Below, piece after piece: positions 44,518-55,918 of a stretch of DNA of 64,000 nucleotides. The stretch comes from Buxus sempervirens. Lineage: Eukaryota > Streptophyta > Magnoliopsida > Buxales > Buxaceae. The translations under genes and the position numbers were made by a program. A model generated the notes under the pieces. It worked only from the letters and a program-made list of their open reading frames with translations, was not told the DNA's origin and did no database searches. Location: contig OX387187.1 of the NCBI GenBank assembly GCA_947561395.2, forward strand, positions 30,051,829 to 30,115,828. The letters run 5' to 3'. The first letter of the stretch is position 1, and every line of letters starts with the position of its first letter.

Positions 44518-45464
44518 GTGAATATTTCTAGGAAATGATCCGAGGCCATCTTTCTTTATTTCCTTCAAAATTTTTAATCCCTAGTCTAGCCAAGTTGAGC
44601 CGCTTCGTTTCTTTGATAAACCCAAACCGGATTTACAGTCAAATTGGGGCAAAATCAATTGGGGCAAAATTAAGGAAAAAAGAAAAAAGAGAGAAAAGCA
44701 AAGAAAATGGCAAATGAAAGCCAAGTGTGAAAAAAGGATGCAAAGAATGCAATTTGGGGAAAAAGGGTTAAATTCGTCATGACTGTAATTCCGGTTGACC
44801 TATTTCCACACTTGAAAATTTTTGGGCCTTTAATACCCTCTCTTTCATAAATAGAGCCTAGCCTTTGTTTCGTCCTATTTTAAGCCCTCGGTGATCTTAG
44901 TTTGTTCATTCAAATGTCAGAGTAAGATTGGTGATGACGGAATGCAGAAGCCGGCCCTAGTGAAAACCGTAACTGGCGCTAGGGGCAATATTGGCAAAAA
45001 AAAGAAAAAAGAAAAAAATAAAAAGAGAATGAAAAAAAAATCAGAGGTTGAGTTGATCATGGAGATCTAAGCTGGAAGCAAAGTTGGCATGAGCAGAATG
45101 GGGTCAGTTTTGGCATTTGGGGATGACTCTAAAGGACCTAAGATGGACGGTTCTGATCCCTCATTATTTTTTAGACTACCCTTTTCATTATTTAACCTGA
45201 TTTTAATTCCTTTAATTATAGGTGATTAAGTGCATGGACCAAATTTCAAAAAATTAAAAAAAAATAAAAAGAAAAAACTATACTTTGGCTAGTGATGATA
45301 AATCAAATACTTTTCATAAAACCTTTGTTTTTACAAGCATCTGAGCATTCTGAGGCCAATAATATAAAATTTTTATTTTGAATTAAATCCTTTGTCTTTC
45401 CACTATTGGAGTTTGCTTTTGTACAAAGGTAGAAAAAAAAAAGAAAAATGTGCAGGAAATAAGG
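44518..45464 (+). other. Non-coding spacer after pol, element C
   Basis: Colinear with 9834-10762 of A, including GGGGCAAAATCAATTGGGG, the GTGATGACGGAATGCAGAAG block and A-rich tracts. No gene seen. Confidence 0.6.
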
Positions 45465-45984
45465 CTAATCTCTGTCTCCTAGCCGCTCCTCAAGCTCTCG
45501 AATCCGAGCTGCCTGAGCTGCAATGACTCCTGAAGCCCTTTCTGTAGCGGGATCACTCAGGAAGGAAATGACCTCATCTGAAAGGGTCTGTCTGATCTGC
45601 ATACTCCTAAGGCTGGCTAAAGTATCCTGGTTCACTACCTTCTTATCAAACCTCAAGCCCAGAATGGTTTCCACCTCCTCAATGGTTGGGGTCATCTCAT
45701 GGTTCCCAAAACGGAACAAGTTGAGGTCGGGAACCCAATGACCAATCATGGCCTCTATAATCTCCCACTTGAAGGGAACCTTTGGAAAAAGCAAGGTGTG
45801 TCCTAGATTGGTGGAATCCCATCTCCTCTCCTCATCAAGGGTCATAGAGTTAACCCATCTAGTGTAGAAGGAGTCCACAGGGTTGTACCTAGTGAGATTT
45901 GGGGTTTTGATCTAAATGGCTGTTTTGCAAGGGAGGCAGTGTAGACAGACAATAATGGGGCAGAAGATGATCCAGATCCCATTG
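45465..45984 (-). pseudogene. Antisense gene 2 of element C, internally deleted and frameshifted
   Basis: The first ATG (45984) corresponds to that of A. A 1-nt deletion near 45905 shifts the frame. From 45878 the protein matches A (RWVNSMTLDEERRWDSTNLGH, KWEIIEAMIGHW, NLFRFGNHEMTPTIEEVETILGLRF). After KVVN it jumps in frame to the C-terminal coiled coil (TLSDEVISFLSDPATERASG... RIRELEERLGDRD). The DUF7745-like core and the intron are lost. The Trp that is a stop in A is intact here. Confidence 0.82.
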
Positions 45985-46094
45985 GAGTTGATGGGAGCAA
46001 GCTAGAACTCAAGGGGAGGAAGAAAAAGGCGAAAAAGGGGTTTTCTAAACTCAAAAACTCGTAAAAAAATGTGCAAATCCCGAGGCTGGTTGCA

Positions 46095-46100
46095 TTTATA
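46095..46100 (-). promoter_or_regulatory. TATA box of antisense gene 2 (C)
   Basis: TATAAATG on the minus strand, about 110 bp before the ATG at 45984 and 13 bp from the edge of the palindrome cluster. Same geometry as in A. Confidence 0.7.
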
Positions 46101-46112
46101 GCATGTTTTAAA

Positions 46113-46255
46113 GTATCCGGCATATCAGACCAGATACAAAGCATTCTATTCATATCCAGTGAAGAATGCCGGATACAAAGGCTTTTTAGCGTATCCGGCA
46201 TATTATGCCGGATACAAAGAAAACTCAATGTATCTGGTCTAATATGCTGGATACA
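46113..46255. repeat. TATCCGGC palindrome cluster at the antisense gene 2 promoter (C)
   Basis: Four units at a period of about 40 bp, the same form and spacing as in the LTR of C. In A this site carries TACGGGCA units. Confidence 0.92.
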
Positions 46256-46456
46256 AAGAAAAACTGCAAAAAAAAAGAGAAAAGGGAGGAAAATCCGAAT
46301 TTTTTACCTGTTTTACCTATGTACAAGTCATAATTACATAAAATTGAAAAGAAAAGAAGTGCAAGACAAGAGAGAATGAATAAAAAATGTTTTTCTTATA
46401 TATATGCAAGTTTTCTGTACAAAGGGGTAAATATACATTAAAATCCTAATCTCCTA

Positions 46457-49143
46457 CTATTGTACAGGATCATCCCCGCGTCCTCGGCCGCGTCCTCCTC
46501 TACGGCCTCTCCTTCGAAGTGATCGGCCCCTAGAGTATGCCAGAATACGCTCGGCAGCATGATGAGGAAGTTGACCCACAACTTGCTGGATCTGATACTC
46601 CAAGCAGTACTCTGAAATGTCGGGAGGCGGAGCAGGAGCAGAATCTGGGGAGGAAGCCCCGGGCTCGGCAAGAACGGGCTGAACTGGACCCTCAGCCGTA
46701 GTGGTATCCGCTTCCGCAGCTCCAGAAGGCCCAACAGCAGCAGCAGAAGGACCAGGAGCAGAAGTATCTGGGTCAACAGTAAAAAATCAGAAAATTGAGA
46801 TATAAAGAGGAACCAAAGAGGAAAATTAAAAGAGAACATACCAGGAATGTCTGCAGCAGGAACCAGGGGATCCGGCTCACCAGGACCAGCCGCTGGGGCA
46901 TCCTCGGGATCAGCAACCCGAGCCGGAGATGGACCAGATACAGGGAAGTCAGGCTCGTTGGCAGCATCCTGATCAGGGACCGGGCCCTGCACAAGTCAAA
47001 CAGGCATGTCAGAATAACAGAAACAGGGAAATGAAAGAGATGAAAATATAAGAAGACCAGATACCTGTCTAGCCTGGAGCTCAGCAACTAGGGCCTCCAG
47101 CTCCCTGATCCGGGCATCCCTCTGGGCCACGACCACATCATGCTCGGCGATCATATCATCGATCGTGGCCCGCTGGCTCTCGAACCGGTCCCGGATAGTA
47201 TTCAGCTCGTGTACCTGCCAACAAGAACAGAATTGGGGTCAGAAATACAGAAGGGAAGAAAAGTGGATGAAAATATGAAAATTACAAGACTCACCGTGTC
47301 CTCATGGATCTGGATACAGATCCCGCCAATCTCGGTCACCTCGGCACGAGTGGGTCGATCCATCAAGCACCCAATAGATACTCGCTGGATCCATTCGTCG
47401 TAATCTCCAGCTACTGTGAGCCCCTCCACATCCAGGAAATGATCGAACTGATCCACATCAAAGCCCGGTAGGAGTGTGTCGGGACCCACAGGAGGAGGAG
47501 GAACGAGGATGCGAAGTGTGCCTGTGTGCTGGTAGTACAGGCGCTCTCCTAAATACATCACCCTACCAAGCCTCCCAAGGAAACACTGGTAGGGCTGACG
47601 TCGGAGATCTCTATCAAAGGCATCCTGTATTGCCATCTCATGGGCCACTCCAACATCCACATCATCAAAATTGGACAGGATGAGCTGCAAAGAAAAGAAG
47701 CTGTCAGATACAGTCAAGATGCAGGAAGAGAAGTAAAAGGAAAAAGGATAAAGGACTTACATCGGATTGGCGGGCACGGTCCAAGTGCACCTGAGCAGTG
47801 CGAGGCTGACTCCTATCAGCATCTCGGACCTGGGCCGACCAACGTAAAGCAACAGGGAAATCCGCGACCTCAGGCACCGGGGATGGGCGGAAGAAAGTCA
47901 TATAGGTGTACATAAACACCTAGCAAAAGAAAAATCAATCAGAAATAAAGGAGGATAAAACCCAAGGAATTAAACCAAACAGATGAATTCAATACCTGCA
48001 GAATTTGCCAGAAGAATCGGCAGTTGACTCCATCCCCTCTCGGAGCTGCCAAGCCCCGAACTACTCAGCATAACCCGACCAGGATGGTCCCATAGATGAG
48101 TCGACCCCATTCTAGCTGGCGAGTCTGGTGGAGATCTCTCAAGGCATCCAAAAATAGCGGGCTGACACTGGTAGTATCCTCTGGGAAGAAGCAACTCCCG
48201 AGCATCAACAGGAATATGTGTCGGAAGATAGGGACAAAAGCTGCATCCTCCACAGAGATGGTCTCGTGCCTCCCCTCATAATGACGAGCCAGGCTCTCCC
48301 GCAACCAACTAATAGAGAGGCGACCACTCGGCCCATCCCAAGTAGCATGAGGCAGGTCCGGATATCCCAGGAGGAGGCCGATATCCTCCGCAGAAGGCCG
48401 ATCCAAGACGATGGTCCGCCCCGTCAAAGGAATACCAGTAATCATCACAAAATCGGAGGGGCGGATCCCTAGCTTCACGTCCGGAAGATGGAAGGACTGA
48501 GTCTCTGGAAAATATCTCTCCATCATAGCAAAAATGAGTGGGCAATCGGCTCTGAATGATGGGATGCTAAGGAAATGATCCAAGTGGCACCTCCTAAACT
48601 CGCGTCTGAGTGCCGGAGAAAGGGATTGAGCCAACTCGCTGAATCTCCCCCAACTGCCTCGCAAATGGGAAGAATGGTAGGGAAGCGGCACATCGGCCCT
48701 GATGCACATAGAGGGGTGGCTATCCAAGCCACTGAGAAGCTCTGTATCATGAACAGACGCTCTCAGCTCCTCAGAGACCCCTGACAAACCTACAGCAGTA
48801 CCATCCTGAGCCGCACCTCTGGCTCTGCCACGGCCCCGGCCTCTGCCACGGCCTCCCTCACCCTCAAGGGCCGGATCATGAACTCTGCCTCAGCCTCTGC
48901 CCCGACCCCGAGCAGGAGCAACAACAGGCTAAAATTCAAAGGAAAAGTGTGAAGATTGGTATGGGAAGAGAATAGAAGGAGGAAGAGAAGAGCTTGAAAG
49001 CCTACCTCAGCAGAGCTCTCCCTAGAGACATCTAGAGGCTCCGACAGGGTGGCGCTGGAACTAGCCTCTGTCCGAGCCCGCGAAGTGGAGGGCTGATCCG
49101 CAGGGTCAGCCTCCTCTCTAACTCGGGAACGACTCCTAGCCAT
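46457..49143 (-). pseudogene. Antisense gene 1 of element C: seven-exon plant-mobile-domain protein
   Basis: Predicted exons are 49143-49006, 48928-47996, 47919-47761, 47684-47295, 47214-47065, 46986-46842 and 46767-46457. The donors include GTAAGT (47760) and GTGAGT (47294), and all acceptors are AG after pyrimidine tracts. The protein has a Ser/Arg-rich start and the PMD core (MMERYFPETQSFHLPDVKLGI; GRLSISWLRESL; LLMLGSCFFPEDTTSVSP; LEWGRLIYGTIL). A YDEWIQRVSIGCL exon follows, then a coiled-coil exon (RDRFESQRATIDDMIAEHDV), a Pro/Ala/Glu-rich region and a GRGRGRG tail. One TGA (48892-48890) replaces an Arg codon in the RGG-like part of exon 2. It is otherwise open, and the exon order matches A. 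Confidence 0.85.
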
Positions 49144-50434
49144 CTACAAGCAACAGGGAAGTGTTTTATGAATTTCATTTCAAATTTATCAGGAAAATTA
49201 CCTTGTTCTTCTCTAGGTTTCAGTTCAAATTCATATCACCTTGCTTTTAGCCTAGGTTTAGGTTCATCAGAAATCTTACAGATTTTTTTCAAGTTCTTGT
49301 GCTCGATTTTTATTTCTATCCTACAGCTTCTTGTCCTAAGAAAATGTACAAAGCTAAAAATCTGCTAATTGATTTCAGGACTGCTACATGAAGACAGGAT
49401 AGCAACACTAAAGCAATGGGCTTTAGCTGATCAAAAATAAAAATAAACGGTGGTCCCGGCAGTTGGAGCACCGCATTAATACCAGGCGGATTGAGAAGAA
49501 TAAATCCCAGCATTTCAAGTCAAAAGAAGTAGAAGCCTGGTATGAGAATCAGAAAAAGTGCAGCATGGCACCAGCAGCATGCCATCCGAAAAGGAAAGAA
49601 AATCATGCATGGGAAAAGACCACCAGTGGGTCAATCTTAAAGAATTGTAGAAAATCGGATCAAGTTTATGAGGTCCAAGCCAATTACAGAGAAAATCCAG
49701 CATACAATTAGCAGTTCAATGAATACCACCGGCAGACAATCCAAAGTTCTAGGATACTAGGTATCATCAAGAAAACCATTGTTATCAGGAATTGTAGCAG
49801 GAATTGGCAGGTCAGAGCAAATGGCAAGAAAGAAAAAAAGGACAGCATGGTATTCAATATAAGCAGAAATTTCTCACCTACAGAAATGCCAATCAAGACA
49901 AACAGAAATTAGATCATTGCAATTCAAAAGATGAGCTATTCGATTTCAGCAAGAACACTAGAGAAATAGGCGTTTGTTTGCAAAGATCAAATCCAGCCCA
50001 CAAACATGGCATGGTATACAGTAAAATTAATTGGACATGGCAATTCGGTGGATAAGCTTTTTTCCTTGTAATTGGGTGGAGTTGCACTTACCTTTTGAGT
50101 GAAGAAACAAATGCCTGATTGCAAGCAACGAAGAGGATGGCCAAATCAGAAATGGAGTCGCTGGCACGATGGTGTCGGATGGGGAAGTCGGCACCACTGT
50201 GGAGGAAGAACAAAGATTGTTTAAAAAACCGAAAAGGGGCTAGGGCTGGGCAATGGTGATCACCGAAATCAAGGAGGTGGTCATCGGCGTCAATAGGTGT
50301 CGCCGGAAGTGACCGGAGAAGAAAGAGAAACAGTCGGGGGACAGAGGAGAAGAAGGGTGCGTCCGGTCTGGATAATCGGAGAAGAAGAGAAAAAGATAAA
50401 AAGTCGCGGTCACACGCGACTTATAAAACCTTGT
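49144..50434 (-). other. Predicted 5' untranslated exon, intron and TATA of antisense gene 1 (C)
   Basis: On the minus strand TTTTATAAGTCGCG (TATA, 50428-50421) is followed by a pyrimidine-rich exon. A CAAAAG/GTAAGT donor lies near 50092, and an acceptor (TTGTAG) stands directly at the ATG (49143). The intron of about 950 bp shows no other gene. A has the same arrangement. Confidence 0.65.
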
Positions 50435-50499
50435 GTATTCGGTAAATCAGACCGGATACAAATGAGCCCTCCCTTATCCGGCTAAACATGCCGGATACA
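50435..50499. repeat. TATCCGGC palindrome pair at the antisense gene 1 promoter (C)
   Basis: Two units, 7 bp upstream (minus strand) of the TATA box. Beyond them lies the A/G-rich tract (50504-50665), which may have replaced further units. Confidence 0.87.
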
Positions 50500-50503
50500 A
50501 AGA

Positions 50504-50665
50504 AAAACAGAAAAAAAAAAAAGAAAAAGAAGAAGAAAAATAGGAAAAAAGGGAAAAAAAAGAAATAAAAGAATAAAAGAAAAAAGAAAAAGAAAAGAAA
50601 AAGAAGAGAAAAAGGAAAAAAAAAAAAGAAAAAAAAAGAAAAAAAAGGAAAAAAGGAAAAGAGCA
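50504..50665. repeat. A/G-rich low-complexity tract
   Basis: AAAAAG/AAAGAA runs of about 160 bp. The minus-strand poly-Phe reading frame here is not a gene. Confidence 0.85.
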
Positions 50666-50696
50666 AAAATGTGCTATAAATTCTACAATTTTCTCA

Positions 50697-50990
50697 CAAA
50701 AATCCTTATTTTGTCTTGAAATTCACCTCACAGCCACAAGAGCTCGGTGGAATTTGGGACTACTTTGGGAGATGTGCTGGTCAAAAGGATGATATCCACT
50801 CAATTTTTAACTTGGTTTGATAAAAAAAAATTAGTTTTCAAGAAATCCTATTTTTGGGCTTAAAATCCACTTCATAGCCACAAGAGCTCAGTGGAATTTA
50901 AGAACTCTTGAAGAGATGCCCCCCTTAAAGTTAGGGCTTTTTGGCAAATCTTCAGTCAAAAATTGTTTTTTACAAAATTGAATTAAATCA
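50697..50990 (+). repeat. ~147-bp tandem duplication before the PPT of C
   Basis: Two copies of a block with ACAGCCACAAGAGCTCGGTGG / ATAGCCACAAGAGCTCAGTGG. A and D hold one copy of the same block (near 20487 and 57950). Confidence 0.75.
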
Positions 50991-51060
50991 AGCAAATCAT
51001 GCTTAAGGGAGTGCAATTTTGGCTTGTCTAATCTTTGCAGCTCACTGCTTCACAGCTCCC

Positions 51061-51075
51061 GCAAAGAGGGGCAGT
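51061..51075 (+). other. Polypurine tract of element C
   Basis: GCAAAGAGGGGCAGT immediately before the 3' LTR. It matches A and D. Confidence 0.88.
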
Positions 51076-53363
51076 TGTAGACACCCAAATTGTACAATAA
51101 CCATCAAAAATCATTATCTCCTTGAAAGCCAGCACAAAAATTGAAGAAAATGAGTTTTTACCTGTATCCGGCAACTCAGGCCGGATACAAGTACTCCTAT
51201 TTGTATCCGGTGGATAAAATCGGATACAAGCAACTCTTAGTATATCCGGCATTATACGTCGGATACATTAAGACCCTTGTGTATCCGGCCTGATATGCCG
51301 GATACATTAGTTTTGCTCAAAAATTAGGGTTTTCTGAGAGAAATCACTTTTTACCATCATGTCCCTCATTAAATGAGGGGAAATCTCGGAAACAGCCCTA
51401 GGGTTAAGGTTGGTGGACTCTAGACATTAAGTTGTGTCTATCATCAACCCCAGCCTTTGCCTATAAATAGGAGGCTCCTCCTCAAGCAAATGGCCAAGAA
51501 GTTGGAGATCCAAGAGCTTCGAGTGAAGAAGGGAACCGCTGCCGGATTGCTTCCAGAACCCCAGGTAAGCCTCAACCTCTTCTTATTTTTTGTATTTACA
51601 TTCCTAGATCTAGATCTCTTCTTGTACCTTTCTGTAGAATAAGGCCTTCAATGTGTGTGAAAATCCTTCCCTGGCTCACAGTATCTCAAGACTCCCCTAG
51701 CCGTAAAACGTGAAGGCGGGATCTAGGAGAAATTAGACTGGGGATTGACCCTAGTACCAGAACCCTTCTTGCATAAGCCTTTTGAATCTGTGAAGCCCGT
51801 TTCATATTCAAAGTACCCCATGATTATCTTGAAGAACCGTGTTTAACAGAGAGAGAGAACAAAGGGAAACGATAATGGAACGGAACCCTAGGTTGTTTTA
51901 GAACCTTATTTTGATGAATATGTATGCATGCTATGTTGTTATATTGATCTTGTATGGTTTTTCACACTTGCACATACATAGCACTATTTTGGCGGGATAG
52001 GCTCACATTTGGGGATTTATTACATTCATTGTGATAAATCTCAAATAAATGGCCTCAATAAATTCTGGAATGTTTTTAAATGAGTTTTAAAAGATTTGGA
52101 TTCATCTTGCACGAATTTCACATACTTTGTCACAGTTTTGGATGGTTTTTCTCCGAAAAAGGCTTTACTTGACAGCAACTGTACCCTGACTTCGGACACT
52201 CATAACTTCATCATCCGGATGAATTTTGGAGTGATTCTAGAACCATGGGAAAGGTGAGGCTATTTATTTCATGTCTACCAAATTTCATTAATTTCTATGA
52301 AGCAGATTTTTGACACCATTCTGCCGAAGTTGAGAGGTCATTTCAGGTCAAACTGTTGAACCTATCACTTCGAATGGGCGCCATCTGCTTGTTTTAAATC
52401 CGATTCAAGTGATTTTTCTTTCTGGGAACTCCTTTATGAGTTTATTTTTAACTCCAATTGGTTTCATAATTTTTTGATTTAAATTGTGTCGTGGAGAGCA
52501 GATTTACTCAGGACTACTCAACAACAGTTTTTTGGGTTAATCTGTGATCCTCAGGGCCTGTTCGGGAAGTCACCCAAGGCACATCCGAACGAGTTTTGGT
52601 ATGAGGATAGTTTCTTTTGAAAGATGCCATACAGACTTCATTCACACCAAATTTCACGGATTTCTATGGAGTAGATTTTTCTAGGTGATTTTCCAAACTT
52701 GCCTACTTGTTACTTTTGATTTTCTCCGATAGCAACTTTAAAAGAGCCATAACTCTTAGAATTTCAACCGGAATTAATTGAAATTTTGCATGAGACTATT
52801 GTTTACCCTAATCTTTCAAATGGATTTGGTTTGATTTAATTTAAAATTGGATTTGAATGATTTCAAGACAAATGGCATTACTTTTTACCGAATTCCCCGG
52901 ATTTTATTCAACTTGGTTTTGTGCAACTTTTGCTTTCATTTCCATCTTTTTGTGATATTCCAGAAATGATATTGACATAAAAGAGGATCTGGAATTCATT
53001 TGGATTTTCATGTGAAGATATCATATATTTGTCCTTTTTAAAGGTTTTAATGATTTTTTAGCAAGCTTCATTTTTTCTTAGCATGAACAAAACTTAGCAA
53101 CCACCTTGTGTGGGTGAATGGGGGTGCCTAACACCTTCCCCCGTTCATAATCTAATCCCCTTACCCATCTCTGGATTTGATTTTCACGTAGGGTTATTTT
53201 TACCCTAGAATGTGTCTTTTATCTCTTTTTGCTTATTTTTAATCCTTTGGTGTCCATTCACACCCTAAACCTTGAATGGTGGCCACTCCCAAATTTTATG
53301 TCGAGCCCCACGTGTTGACAGAGGGATGATCATCTTCGGGTGATTTTTTTCCCATGTCTCACA
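51076..53363 (+). mobile_element. 3' LTR of element C
   Basis: 2288 bp, nearly identical to the 5' LTR by eye. Scattered differences include the loss of one C in ACACCC and changes inside the palindromes. It contains the palindrome cluster (51164-51306), a TATA box (51462-51470) and a CAG/GTAAGC donor. Confidence 0.95.
51164..51306. repeat. TATCCGGC palindrome cluster, 3' LTR of C
   Basis: Four units as in the 5' LTR. Unit 2 here has intact TATCCGG where the 5' copy reads TATCTAG, and unit 3 has a changed right arm (CGTCGG). Confidence 0.93.
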
Positions 53364-53705
53364 GTGGGACATGCTGGAAGCCCTAAAATATTCCAACAAC
53401 TCTTTGGATGGTATTTTCGTACCACCCAATTCATATCTTGTGGTACATGTTGGAAGCTCTAAAATATTCCAACAACTCTTTGGATGGTCTTTTTCGTACC
53501 ACCCAATTCATATCTTGTGGGATATGTTGGAAGCCCTAAAATATTCCAATAACTTTTTGGATGGCCTTTTTCGTGCCAACCAAGTCATATCTTGTGGGAC
53601 ATGTTGGAAGCCCTAAAATATTCCAACAACTTTTTGGATGGCATTTTTCGTGCTAACCAATTAATATCTTATAAGACATGTTGGAAGCCCTAAAATATTC
53701 CAACA
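53364..53705 (+). repeat. ~78-bp minisatellite of B leader, right part
   Basis: Resumes with the second GTGGG copy and continues for about four to five units of the array seen at 28800-29042. It marks the return to element B. Confidence 0.9.
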
Positions 53706-53846
53706 ATTCTTCAAAATAAACAAAAAAAACATAAAATAAATAATAAAGTCCAAACTCATTTTCACTTAACCTGCATACATGCATTCATAGGTGTGTGAAT
53801 GAGACATAAATTGGGGCTAACATTTTCTTTATTTTTCCTTTGCTAG

Positions 53847-55918
53847 GTACCATTATAATTGCAACCATTGCTCCTGTGACCAGATCAAGGGCTCGCACAA
53901 TGGATCCTACTGAGAATCAGACTGATGTTCCTACTCAAGACTTTGCTCAACCGGAAGCGCAAGTGGTGGGCCTCGCCCAAATGCTGGAAAACTTACTGGC
54001 TATTCAGGCCCAGCACGCCCAAGCCCGAAACCAAGCCCCCACTTCTTACCAAATACCTCCACCTCAAACCAACATTCCACCTTCAGCTCAACCTATTTCT
54101 GAACCCATTTTTGAACTTGTCCCTGAACCTATTCTGATTAGGGAAGATAGTGTTGAATCTAAAAAAGAAAAGGAAAAGGAAAGAATAAGGGAAGAGATGG
54201 AAAGGAAGTTCTTGCACATACTGGAAATGATTCAGGAAGAACTAAGAGAAGTGAAGGGGGTGAGCAGTTATGGGGGCACAAACTTTGAAGACCTGTGTCT
54301 ATACCTGGATGTCTGCCTACCAGCCAAATTCAAGTGCCCAAATTTTGATAAATACGATGGCACTGGCTGCCCCATGAGCCATCTGAAGCTCTATTGTGGG
54401 GCTCTATGCCAATTTGGCCGGGATGATGGCATTTTAATTCAGTTGTTCCAAAGGAGTTTGACAGGATCTGCTCTGAGGTGGTTTGCCACACTTGACCGTG
54501 GGAAAATCAAAAAATGGAAGGATCCGGCTGACGCCTTTTTGGCCCAATATAAGTGCAATTTTGAGATTGTGCCAGATAGGTACGATGTGATGAGGATGAG
54601 CAAAAATAAGGACGAATCTGTGAGGCAATATGCCAAGAGGTGGAGGGAGACTGCTTCTCAGTTTATGCCACCTATGTTGAAGCCAGAGATGATTTCAACA
54701 TTCATTAGCACACTGGGGCAGCCTTTTTACAATCATTTGGTGGGTCAGACTACTACCAACTTTGCAGCCCTAGTACAAGTGGCCAACCGGATTGAGGACG
54801 GGGTTAGATTAGGAAAGATAATTGATTACTCTGCTATGGCTAGTCAGTCAGATCCCTCTAACTCTTTTGCATAGAGGAAGGGGAATGGGATGAAAAATAA
54901 TGGGAACAAGAAAGAAGGAAAAGTAAACCTGGTACAAGCTCTTCCTCCTAGAAAACCACTCCAAATCAATGTTCCTGCACCCCAGCAGACCCAACAGCCA
55001 CAAACCACCCATCAAACTCCACTCAACATCAATTTCTCTCCATCTGTACCTGCAAATCAGAAGAGGGCTTTCACTAAGGAAGAGAGAGATGCTTGGATGG
55101 CAATCAGAAGGAATAGAGTCTTCACTCCTATTCCCGTGACACTTTCCCAACTATTTCCAACCTTACTAAAGGCGGGATATGTAACCCTGAAGGAGCCGAG
55201 CCCAAATGCATCTAAGGGGAGGAATTTTGATCCCTCGGTCACTTGTGATTTTCATATGGGTGCACTAGGACACCCTACTGACAACTGCTGGCCTTTAAAG
55301 CATGCTGTTCAGGACCTATTGGATCAGAAAGCCTTGTCCTTAAATACAGTTGCCTCCACCCCTTCTGGAAATGACATTGGGCAGAATCCATTGCCTTATC
55401 ACAATGGGGCAGGCCCGTCCAACTCAGTTGCAACCATCTTTTCCGTTCAAAGAACTTTTGACCCATCTCAGTTGATTGCTCCCATAGGGACTTCGGTTAG
55501 AGTTTATTTCTACCAGGGAAAAAGGGGAGATGAAATCAATGTCATTTCCAAAAGGAATGATTGTGCTACTGAGCATATTAACTCCTCATTGGATCGGGCT
55601 TCCTTTCTCAGGGCCCAAGTAAGTATTGCAAGGCCTCCTCTGGTTATCAATTGCAATCCATCTACTTTTTCTCCCTCCAATCCATCAAAGCCACCCTTAG
55701 TCATCAACTGTGACCCCCTCACCACTTCAGTTACCTCTTCATTTCCTTTAACTTCAAAATCACTTCAACCAAAACAACTCCAACCCTTGGTTTTAGATGT
55801 TCATTCTACCTAGGCTTTTCCATCTAAGTCTAAACTTCTCTCACTTGTGATAAATGTCCCAAAGCCCAATTACTCAAAATCAGCTGTACCATGGAACTAC
55901 AGTGAAGGCTTCACCACC
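53847..55918 (+). pseudogene. gag: gag of element B, interrupted by element D
   Basis: Follows a CTTTGCTAG acceptor-like site. The likely start is the ATG at 53900 in VTRSRARTMDPTENQ. It shows a charged helix, the gag domain (CPMSHLKLYCGALCQFGRDDG... QYAKRWRETASQFMPP), a zinc-knuckle-like CDFHMGALGHPTDNCW and PPLVINC repeats. In-frame TAG codons at 54872-54874 and 55811-55813 stand where A or C have Gln. The frame ends in PWNYSEGFTT at 55918, where the minus-strand LTR of D begins. CCACC (55914-55918) may be the target duplication of D. Confidence 0.9.

Larger units (their letters stand above)
29043..53363 (+). mobile_element. Element C: complete 24.3-kb Tat-lineage retrotransposon
   Basis: Two near-identical LTRs (2287 and 2288 bp), a PBS, a long leader with minisatellite, gag-pro, pol, two antisense genes, a PPT and a GTGGG target duplication. 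Without solo LTR S3 the element is about 21.7 kb. The coding regions hold several stops and frameshifts and the antisense gene 2 is internally deleted, so this copy could move only with help in trans. Confidence 0.96.
24801..55918 (+). mobile_element. Element B: Tat-lineage retrotransposon, split by C and truncated in view by D
   Basis: It consists of a 5' LTR (24801-26669), a degenerate PBS, a leader to 29042, then continuation at 53369 with the rest of the leader and gag up to 55918. There the minus-strand element D begins. The gag register joins cleanly to homologous blocks in A and C. The remainder of B lies beyond D, outside the window. It contains at least two nonsense codons in gag. 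Confidence 0.9.

Noticed and set aside
50421-50666. Poly-Phe frame on the minus strand
   Set aside because: Product of an A/G-rich tract.
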